Of a stretch of 64,000 nucleotides of DNA, positions 57,240 to 64,000 are shown piece by piece. The DNA comes from Clarkia xantiana subsp. parviflora. Its lineage: Eukaryota; Streptophyta; Magnoliopsida; Myrtales; Onagraceae. The position numbers and the translations under genes were made by a program. The notes beneath the pieces were generated by a model. That model saw only the letters and a program-made list of their open reading frames with translations. It was not told the DNA's origin and made no database searches. Numbering within the stretch: the stretch's first letter is position 1; each line of letters opens with the position of its first letter. The stretch is from the NCBI GenBank assembly GCA_036873135.1, contig JAPTYO010000018.1, forward strand, positions 8,051,503 to 8,115,502. The letters run 5' to 3'.

Positions 57240-57842
57240 TGTTAGATTACGGGGAGTAATCACTACGGATACTAAAACAAGGTATATGCCAGTAATTAGA
57301 ATTCCGCAGCGGAAGTTTCACACATACCTTTAGGATGATCCGTAGACCCAAGATCTTCTCAAGAGGAAGTTCTCGATCCTCCAGTCGGGACCCGTAGAGG
57401 TTCTTGTTAGAGAAGCCCTACGTGGTGCAAGCTTCATGGCAAAACCTCTGATCGATTCTTGGCACGGGGACAGATCTCTCGAGAGTTTGCTCGAAGGCAA
57501 TTTGGCACACCCTTGGTGAATGTTGTATGGTTCGGCCGAACTAGGTATTTAGGGGGGAGGGTTTTTCTCTCTAAAAATAGCTTGTGAGGGAATTGTGATT
57601 AACCCTAAAAATCCCCTAACACCTCTTATTTATAGGAGGAGTAAAGTGGACAAAAGTCCACTTTACCCCACTCTATATTTCGGCCGGCCTATGTAATTGG
57701 GGAGGCCCAATTTTGGGCCTCCCATGTCCATTGGGATTTGGGTCTAGCCCAATTATCCTAATGTGACATTTACCCAAGTTCATTAGGTAAACTATACATA
57801 TTATGGGCTACCAATTACGGCGTCCATTACCATATGCTTACA
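57240..57842 (-). repeat. C4 5' LTR
   Basis: 603 bp, plus orientation TGTTAGATTACGG to ATGCTTACA; TATA-like minus-strand CTATAAATAAG near 57627-57637. Confidence 0.88.
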
Positions 57843-57847
57843 TGGCC

Positions 57848-57952
57848 ATGTTTGTGACTTGGGCCTTGGATCGAGTGATCGGGCCACCATTTCGACTTGT
57901 AGGAGCAACACCTGGGCTTGAGTACAAAGAACCGTCATCTTGGTGCACATCA
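57848..57952 (-). repeat. CRM 5' LTR, last piece
   Basis: It matches 27245-27348 of the CRM 3' LTR (GACTTGGGCCTT, TTTCGACTTGTAGGAGCAAC) and ends GTGCACATCA, followed by TSD CCATT. Confidence 0.9.
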
Positions 57953-57957
57953 CCATT

Positions 57958-59205
57958 CTTGCTATTTCTGAATTAGTGGGCCTTGCACCGATTTATTTTT
58001 TTCTCGTCTTTCTTGCTTCTATGTTTTGCATGGATGCGACCCTCTTAGTTTGGCGGTTTTCCCATGAACTTTCTAGATCAATGTAGGCTTTAACTCGCTC
58101 TGCTAGCTCCTCAATTTTTTGTACAGGGGTGACATCGACGTTGTCTGAGAGTGATGATCCCATTCTCCCCAAGTTCTTATGAAAGCTCGTATGACCTCAC
58201 CCTCAGATAGTTCTGTAGCTATGTCCGTGATGTTTTGATTGAATCTTGTGTAATAACTTTCTAGGCTCTCATCATACCCTTTCTTGACGTCATCCAGAGC
58301 CGAGTCTCCTTTAAGAAACTGTCTTTCTCCTAGGTAGTGTTGTATGAACTTGTCCTTCGGGTCCATCCATGAAGCTATGGACGCTTGTGGGATGCCGAAG
58401 AACCAGTATGATGCGTTACCGATGAGGGTTGTAGGGAGTAGCAGTGCGAAGTGACCATCTTCCGCAGTTCTACCAAGAAGGGATGATTTATGTTTCTAGA
58501 TATGCTGAATTGGGTCCCCCACTCCTTCATAATCCGGTATAGGCCTTGGCATCACCTCCGTTAGGAGTATTCTGTTTAGCAACTCCAGAGTGAAGGGGTG
58601 TGTTGCATGATCCCGCAACTTATGCACTGCCCTTCCTTTTGATTCTTTAAGTTTTTTGCTATTATTGCCTCCACCTGCTCCACTGTCATCGCGGCTTGGG
58701 TTGCGTTTGGCACTTGTTGTGCCTTGTTCTTGGTCATTGTGGGAGGTTGTGAATTATCGGTTCTGACCATCCATTAATTGTGGAGCTGGTGGGGGTGTCT
58801 GATGCCTGGGTGTTTCATATTCCATTTGTGCTCTTATCTTTACCCTTATTTCCAACAAGTCCTCCAAGGCGGCCATTAACTCATGGGTAATGGGATGGTG
58901 TTCTATCCCCTGTTGTGGTTGAGCATAGGGTTTAGGTTGTGGTGGCATTTTTGTCCTTGGTTGAGGTGGTGGAACATCAACTCCTGGTTGGGCTGTTGAA
59001 GATGACTCCCCCTTTTCCAATATCACCTCGTCCCTCAATGGATTATAGCTTCTTATGTTGTTTGTTGGCAGTGGTTCCTGACATGTTGGCCTGTTAGTGG
59101 AAAACCTTAACGCCGGGAGCCTCCCACATGACTTCCCTGTGGGTTCTTGCTTGATGCCATCAATCTCAGTAAGTAAGCCACAACTTTTTATTCGAATATC
59201 ACTTG
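57958..59205 (-). pseudogene. Tat2 gag, upstream of the CRM insertion
   Basis: N-terminal part (59200-58600) is Pro/Gln-rich with HHPITHELMAALEDLLEIRVKI. The core reads GDPIQHI, SSLLGRTAEDGHFALLLP, SYWFFGIPQASIASWMDPKDKFIQHYLGERQFLKGD, ESLESYYTRFNQNITDI and GEVIRAFIR, close to Tat1 gag. KIEELAERVKAYIDLES closes it at 58070-58120. Stops and shifts occur near 58500 and 58140. The gag continues left of the CRM element with the knuckle at about 26560. Confidence 0.8.
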
Positions 59206-59214
59206 ACGACGCCA
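59205..59214 (-). promoter_or_regulatory. Tat2 primer-binding site, degenerate
   Basis: The minus strand reads TGGCGTCGTC next to the LTR end, one base from the TGGCGCCGTC of G1 and Tat1. Confidence 0.6.
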
Positions 59215-59386
59215 ATGATGGATCTTGTGCTCCCGCGGGGTGACTTTGGTCGCACGTCTCCACTTATCGTTGTGCTCCTCTCCTTGATTACCTGCAAAGA
59301 GGGGTAAACCGGGGGTTGCACCGGTGAACCCTCTCTGATGTCTATGTAAGTCTCGTTTTTAGAGAGATCAGAAAATAGTGTTATTA

Positions 59387-59388
<2 letters not shown>

Positions 59389-59418
<30 letters not shown>

Positions 59419-59425
59419 GAGGGAG
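59389..59425. repeat. GA microsatellite in Tat2 LTR
   Basis: A run of GA with three GG interruptions, at about 75-90 bases from the TATA-like box. Confidence 0.9.
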
Positions 59426-59613
59426 AGCTAACCTCTGAATGAGGGAAACGAAAGAGTATTTATAAATATTTGTACTTAATCATGTTTAGGATAAGTTAAC
59501 CCGGCTTAATCGCATAAAATTTATACTAATCTTGTTTGGTAATGGGGCATCGAGGGTGCCGCGCTTGGAAGGGGGTTGGTTGGTGCGAAAAAGTCGACCC
59601 CACGTCGTCCGAC

Positions 59614-59686
59614 GACTTGTTTCAAACAAGTCGGTCGGTTGACTTGTTTCATGCAAGTCGTCCGGTCGACTTGTTTGCTACAATTC
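59614..59686. repeat. 27-bp palindromic tandem repeat in Tat2 LTR
   Basis: GACTTGTTTCAAACAAGTC (59614), GACTTGTTTCATGCAAGTC (59641) and a decayed third copy (59668) are exactly 27 bp apart; each is an inverted repeat. Confidence 0.88.
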
Positions 59687-59827
59687 GACTACCCTTAAAC
59701 GACATTTCGGGTTTAAGATGAAGTGTGACCTTCCTATCGACTCGGCATGATGGGTCAATCGTAAAAATAGTGCGGAAATGGGACGTATAACTATCAGCTA
59801 CCACATGCACTAATATTCTTTAGTTAC

Positions 59828-60094
59828 ATTCCCAAAGATAAGTAGCTTTAGTCACCCCTTGTAGATTGTATGACTAACAAGATTCTAGATGCACAACTCC
59901 TAAACTCTTTCTGGTGCGATGCGTTATTAACTGCGACATATATACTGAATTGTGTGCCTTTAGAGTTGGTTGATACAACTCCTTACGAAGTATGGACTAA
60001 CCAAGAATTTAATTTATCCAACCTGCGTCGTTGGGAATACAGGAGCTTAAACACATCCGACAAATATGGCAAGTTAAGACCTCGAGGATGGATG
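59828..60094 (+). pseudogene. Copia integrase fragment (copia E)
   Basis: The frame reads FWCDALLTATYILNCVP, TTPYEVWT and NLSNLRRW, SDKYGKLRPRG: the C-terminal part of a Ty1/copia integrase on the plus strand. It has no LTRs in the window. Copia D is inserted after PRG. Confidence 0.8.
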
Positions 60095-60381
60095 TAAAAT
60101 CATAGAGAGCAATGTGCGGTGGAAACCCTAGCGCGGAAAGAAGAAGAGAGCAGTTTAAGGGTTCATCAGTTCAACACCTTCATCCGGTGAACTTCGCCCT
60201 TAAATATGGAACCAAAAGAAAGAAAGTACAAAATGGTCCGAAGTTACAACAGAGGAACAAAAACGTCCCTAAACAAACATAAAGTTCAGACTGAACACAA
60301 AACAAACGGGCCAACCCAGAAACAACTCTCCTGGGCCGGACTACACAAATGGGCTGGATAATACTGAGCTCAATACTCTCC
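60095..60381 (-). repeat. Copia D 3' LTR (inferred)
   Basis: The minus strand has a polypurine tract CTGAGGGAGAG (60382-60392) followed by TATTGAGCTC, where TGTTGAG would be usual; the other end is TGTAAAATCATAG at 60095. About 287 bp. The partner LTR is outside the window. Confidence 0.6.
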
Positions 60382-60494
60382 CTCAGACTGAACTTTGGAG
60401 AAGAGATCCACCATCTTCAACTTCCTCACCAGAAACTGATGCTGCGCCGTTGAGAGGGCTTTCGTAAATACATATGCCAGCTGATTTGTTGTCT
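60382..60494 (-). other. Copia D 3' untranslated stretch
   Basis: Short interval between the RNase H end and the LTR, with the polypurine tract. Confidence 0.5.
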
Positions 60495-61049
60495 TCAAAT
60501 GTTTAAGCTTAATAAACCCCCTGCAGTAACCTGATCCCTAACAAAATGACAATCAACCTCAACGTGTTTAGTGCGTTCATGAAAAACCGGGTTATTAACA
60601 ATCTGAATTGCTGCCTTATTATCACAATGTGACAAAGCAGTATTTCCAGAATAAAACCCTAACTCAGAAAGTAAACTTTTCAACCAAATTAGTTCACCAG
60701 CAGTGTCACGCATACTCCTGTACTCAGCTTCTGCTGATAAACAAGAAACAGTAGGTTGCTTTTTTACCTTCCAAGACACCAACGATTCACCAATAAACAC
60801 GCAGTAACCAGTCACAGATTTTCTGGACTCAACACATCTTGCATGATCAGAGTCACAGTAAGCAATGATATCTAAATTACCTTTTGAAGACAACAGAATA
60901 CCCAAACCAGGCTGCTGTTTTAGATACCTTAAGATACGAATTACAGCATCAAAATGAGTGTTTTTTTGGATTTTGCATATATTGACTAAGATACTGGACA
61001 GAATATGCAATATCAGGACGGGTAATACCCAAATATAACAGTTTTCCAA
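60495..61049 (-). pseudogene. Copia D RNase H
   Basis: Catalytic blocks are complete: Asp in IAYCDSDHA, Glu in SAEAEYRS and Asp in SHCDNKAAIQI. Typical ending FHERTKHVEVDCHFVRDQV. It overlaps in another frame with the end of the RT frame, the slip being near 60970 in an A run. It follows RT in the polyprotein. Confidence 0.88.
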
Positions 61050-61770
61050 TCAATTTTCGATAAGAAGTAGGATTAGAAAGAGCTTTATCATCCTTATTCA
61101 AGTCGAGGCTTTCATCATATCCTACTGAAGTAAATCTAGCATTCTGCTCCATAGGAGTACTACTAGGTTTACAGCCTAACAAACCAGCCTCAGATAACAT
61201 TTCAAGCACATACTTTCTTTGACAGAGCACAATTCCATTAGAGGATCTTGCTACCTCAATGGCTAAGAAATATTTAAGGTCACTCATATCCTTCATTTTA
61301 AAATTGGTTTGCAAAACAGACTTTAACTCATTAACTAACGCAGAATCATTTCCAGTTATTAACAGGTCATCCACATACACAAGTAAAATGACAACTGCCT
61401 TACCAACTCTCTTTGTAAAAAGAGAATAATCAAGATGACTTTGTTTATAACCAGTCCGAATGAGTGCCTCAGTGAGTTTCAAATTCCATTGCATGGAAGC
61501 CTGTTTCAAGCCATAAAGACATTTGTGGAATCGACAAACATGGTTAGAAGAAACGTGACAGAACTCCCTCTGATTGCCAAATCCATGAGGTAAATCCATA
61601 TAAACTTTCTCATAAAGGTCTCATTGTAAAAATGCATTGTAAACATCCATTTGATATAAAGGTCAATTATGAAAAGCAGCAAAGAACAAAATAAATCTAA
61701 CAGCTCCAATTTTAGCAACAGGAGAAAAAGTTTCCGAATAATCAGTACCCTCTTTTTGCTTGAAACATTT
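60949..61770 (-). pseudogene. Copia D reverse transcriptase, palm and thumb
   Basis: Motif A region LYQMDV (Asp present, about 61640), then CRFHKCLYGLKQASMQW, the YVDDLLITGND box and FKMKDMSDLKYFLAIEVARS, ending in RPDIAYSVQYLSQYM. The YVDD box is intact. A TGA-type break lies near 61620-61640 between motif A and the rest. Confidence 0.85.
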
Positions 61771-62505
61771 AGCTACAAGTCTAGCTTTATATATTTCCAA
61801 AGAACCATCAGAGTTATATTTAACTTTATAAACTCATTTACATCCAATAGATTTCCTACCAGGGGTAAAGGTACTAGTGACCAAGTCTTATTAGCATCTA
61901 AGGCAGAAATCTCTTCCTTCATGGCCCTAACCCAATTTGAATCTTTGCAAGCATCATAAAAACTATGGGGCTCTGGAATTTTATCAATAGAACTCAAAAA
62001 AGACTTGTAATCACTAGTAATTCTATTACAACTCCCCCTGATTGCCAAATCCAGGAGGTAAATCCATATAAACTTTCTCATAAAGGTCTCATTGTAAAAA
62101 TGCATTGTAAACATCCATTTGATATAAAGGCCAATTATGAAAAGCAGCAAGGGAAAAAATAACTCTGACAGTTCCAATTTTAGCAACGGGAGAAAAAGTT
62201 TCCGAATAATCAATACCCTCTTTTTGCTTGAAACATTTAGCTACAAGTCTAGCTTTATATCTTTCCAAAGAACCATCAGAGTTATATTTAACTTTATAAA
62301 CTCATTTATATCCAATAGATTTCCTACCAGGGGTAAAGGTACTAGTGACCAAGTCTTATTAGCATCTAAGGCAGAAATCTCTTCATTCATGGCCCTAACC
62401 CAATTTGAATCTTTGCAAGCATCATAAAAACTATTGGGCTCAAGAATTTTATCAATAGAACTCAAAAAAGACTTGTAATCACTAGTAATTCTATTATAAC
62501 CCAAA
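61561..62505. repeat. Tandem duplication of about 468 bp in copia D RT
   Basis: 61570 to about 62037 and 62038 to about 62505 are near-identical direct copies (CTGATTGCC starts at 61570 and 62038). Both contain SSIDKI, SFYDACKDSNWVRAM and LDANKTWSLVPLP. The RT N-terminus is thus present twice. Confidence 0.9.
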
Positions 62506-62888
62506 TACTTTGAAATTGGATGTAAAGTAGAAAAATGGGCAGTCATATCATAATCACGTGTCCACACAGGAGGCTTAACAATCCTAGTTGGCCTTCTCTC
62601 AGGTTCAGATGCAGTGACATTATTATCAGGTAAAACATCATCATGACTGTCATCATCACTACCTGTACTAGGATGAATACTTACAGGTTCATGTGGAGAA
62701 CCTTGTACATCTGAGGCATCAAGAATATCCTGAGGATTTGTTGCAGTGTGACTGTCATCAAGTCCATCAGTGTAATCTGCATATGTCAAAGAGTTATCAA
62801 AAATTATTAGGAGAAGCAAGCATATCTTTAAAATTTGGCATCTTGAAAGGAAAACAGTTCTCAAGGAACTTGACATCACGACTAACAA
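61771..62888 (-). pseudogene. Copia D linker and RT N-terminus (duplicated)
   Basis: The frame 62888-62241 includes the acidic linker (SDDDSHDDVLPDNN), the KPPVWTRDYD block that precedes copia RT and the start of RT (VRAMNEEISALDANKTWSLVPLP). The same segment recurs in 62213-61773. Both copies contain the same frameshift (PLVGNLLD), so the shift predates the duplication. Confidence 0.82.
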
Positions 62889-63299
62889 AAAATGATTTTG
62901 TAGTCAAATTATATAATTTGTACCCTTTCTGAGTTAAGGAGTAGCCCGTCATCACAGAGGCAAACGCCCTTGGAGCAAATTTATCAATCAGTGGAAAAAC
63001 TTTGGCATAAAAAGACATCCAAATGTTCTGAGGTGGTCAAGATTTGGTACTTTTCCATATAATTTTTCAAAAGGAGATAACCCTCCTAAAATATCAGAAG
63101 GAATCAAATTGATCAAGTAACATGCTGTTAAAACAGCCTCACCCCAAAATTGGTCAGGTAAATTGCTTTGCAATTTCAATGCCCTAGAAATTTCTAGTAA
63201 ATGTCTGTGTTTTCTTTCAACAATGACATTCTGTTGTGGGGTATAAACACAAGATCTTTCATGAATAATTCCATTGTTTGCAAATAAAGAATCACAGTT
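62797..63299 (-). pseudogene. Copia D integrase, C-terminal part
   Basis: It includes the catalytic Glu in QNVIVERKHRHLLE, then FWGEAVLTACYLINLIPS and SPFEKLYGKVPNLDHLRTFG, all typical of copia integrase. A TAG at about 63300 separates it from the core upstream, and one shift near 62995 splits the tail (FFVSRDVKFLEN). Confidence 0.85.
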
Positions 63300-64000
63300 C
63301 TAGTTAAAAAATTCTGTTCCATTATCAAATCGAATTTTCTTAACCTTTTTATCAAATTGGGTGTTTATCATTGCCAAAAAGTGTTTAAGAACAAAAATGA
63401 CATCTGATTTCAAAGTTAACAAATAAACCCAAGTTGTTCTGGAGAAATCATCAACAATGGTCAAAAAGTAACGTTTATTATCATGAGTAGCCTTTTGATA
63501 GGGTCCCCACACATCAACATGTAAAAGGTCAAAAATACATTCAGTGACAGAAGTGCTAACAGAAAAAGATAATCTAGTCTGCTTAGCTAATGGACAAATT
63601 CTACACTTAGCAATGCCTTTATTTTTGAAACTCACTGAATGTAAAATATTATTTTGCTCAAAGTATTGAAAGGGACATGGCCTAAACGTCTATGCCATAG
63701 AACGGTCTCAGGGTGAATGGTTTGGGACTGAAGTGCTATAGGGTTCAAAGAATCCAACTTTAGAAAGTAAAGCCCTGCAGCTTCAAGTCCATTCCCCAAA
63801 ACCATTCCATTGCAAAGATCCTGCAATACAACAAACTTAGGGTGAAAAATAACAGAGCAGGATAAATCTTTTGTGAGCTTCCCAACAGATATTAAGTTGT
63901 ACTTAAAGTCAGGTACATATAAAACATCTTTGAGAAATTTATCATGGCCAAGTCTAAGCTTTCTAATACCACAAATTTTAGATTGAAAACCATTAGGTAA
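63300..64000 (-). pseudogene. Copia D integrase N-terminus and preceding linker
   Basis: From the edge: DVLYVPDFKYNLISVGKL (the usual linker after protease), LWHRRLGHVPFNTLS (first zinc ligands) and CRICPLAKQTRLSF (second pair). The core has Asp in LLHVDVWGPY, DDFSRTTWVYLL and Asp in RFDNGTEFF. One shift lies near 63632. The frame runs off the right end of the window. Confidence 0.87.

Larger units (their letters stand above)
49354..57842 (-). mobile_element. C4: Ty1/copia element in the CRM 5' LTR
   Basis: LTRs 49354-49954 and 57240-57842 are a pair (ACTAAAACAAGGTATAT, TAGACCCAAGAT). Flanks TTTCC and TGGCC agree in three of five bases; the CRM 3' LTR has TGGCC at that place, so the left copy has mutated. 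RNase H, RT and gag remnants, no protease or integrase. Confidence 0.85.
26734..57952 (-). mobile_element. CRM-like chromovirus (Ty3), 5' LTR interrupted by C1 and C4
   Basis: LTRs run TGATGTGC to GCACATCA on the minus strand. TSD CCATT is at 26729-26733 and 57953-57957. Internal region 27349-31389 holds gag, knuckle, protease, RT, a shortened RNase H and integrase. The polyprotein runs into the 3' LTR and ends with GGPITRSKA, as in centromeric retrotransposons (CRM). The 5' LTR is in three pieces: 31390-31853, 49312-49353 and 57848-57952. Assignment to CRM rests on the LTR overlap, LTR termini and C-terminus; it is not a phylogeny. Confidence 0.8.
9884..59760 (-). mobile_element. Tat2: Tat-type Ty3 element without RT or integrase, split by copia A and CRM
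   Basis: Pieces on the minus strand, right to left: 5' LTR (59216 to about 59760), gag (about 59200-57958), zinc knuckle and protease (26728-25976), second gag-like region and knuckle (25250-24383), tandem array (24230-23800), and an antisense gene remnant (9884-10096 on the plus strand). Copia A (10097-23555) and the CRM element (26734-57952) interrupt it, each with a perfect 5-bp duplication. The layout matches Tat1. No RT or integrase motif is seen in any piece. The 3' LTR is not recognised left of 9884, so this end may be truncated. Confidence 0.75.
59216..59760 (-). repeat. Tat2 5' LTR (outer end uncertain)
   Basis: In plus orientation it starts TGATGGATCTTG after the primer site. It contains a GA-rich microsatellite (59389-59425), a TATA-like minus-strand TATTTATAAATACTC (near 59455-59470) and a 27-bp palindromic repeat. 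No partner LTR is available to fix the right end. Confidence 0.6.
60095..64000 (-). mobile_element. Copia D: Ty1/copia element, right part outside window
   Basis: Minus strand, from the right edge: protease-integrase linker, integrase (63826-62800), RT (62700-60950), RNase H (61049-60495), polypurine tract and 3' LTR (60095-60381). Gag, protease and 5' LTR must lie beyond 64000. Frames are long and motifs well kept compared with the C family, but stops, shifts and a duplication are present. Confidence 0.85.

Overview
This window is plant nuclear DNA made almost entirely of nested LTR retrotransposons. I found no host protein-coding gene, tRNA or rRNA gene. Plant origin is indicated by Ty3/gypsy elements of Tat type (two-RNase-H architecture, CX2HX4HX4C zinc knuckles, tRNA-Asp-like primer sites), a CRM-like chromovirus, Ty1/copia elements with initiator-Met primer sites, and small long-TIR Mutator-type elements. 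The CRM-like element and nesting up to five levels deep fit heterochromatin, perhaps pericentromeric, but this is inference. Species cannot be told.

Left part (1-9883). A Tat-type Ty3 element (G1, minus strand, 1-6457, its 3' LTR beyond the left edge) carries a nearly complete gag-pol broken by four single-codon stops and two frameshifts. It sits in the 3' end of a plus-strand copia element (copia B, 6458 to about 7845). The copia B LTR is split by a 523-bp element with about 245-bp TIRs and a perfect 9-bp target duplication. AT-rich non-coding DNA follows, with a second such element (8679-9285).

Middle (9884-26733). A minus-strand Tat element (Tat2) begins here and ends near 59760. It was opened first by copia A (10097-23555, TSD TCCTC). 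Copia A in turn contains a plus-strand Tat element (Tat1, 11562-21706). Tat1 has gag, zinc knuckle and protease, then a second gag-like domain with its own zinc knuckle, then a 34-35-bp tandem array, then a decayed antisense multi-exon gene, and the 3' LTR. No reverse transcriptase or integrase is visible. Tat2 has the same order (gag, knuckle, protease, second gag and knuckle, 118-bp tandem array, antisense gene remnant).

Right part (26734-57952). A CRM-like chromovirus (TSD CCATT) is inserted in the gag of Tat2 just before its zinc knuckle; its polyprotein runs about 57 codons into its own 3' LTR. Its 5' LTR is interrupted by two copia elements of one family: C1 (31854-49306, TSD CTTAG) and C4 (49354-57842). 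C1 contains C2 (34768-43888) in its RT gene, and C2 contains a solo LTR C3 (40000-40555, TSD GCATT) in its gag gene. C1, C2 and C4 keep RT and RNase H remnants, but none shows protease or integrase, so they probably needed a helper in trans.

Right edge (57953-64000). Tat2 gag and 5' LTR resume, then a plus-strand copia integrase scrap (59828-60094), then a minus-strand copia element D (60095 to beyond the window) with a tandem duplication in RT.

Reading the nests outside-in gives an order of events: Tat2, then CRM, then C1 and C4, then C2, then C3; separately Tat2, then copia A, then Tat1.
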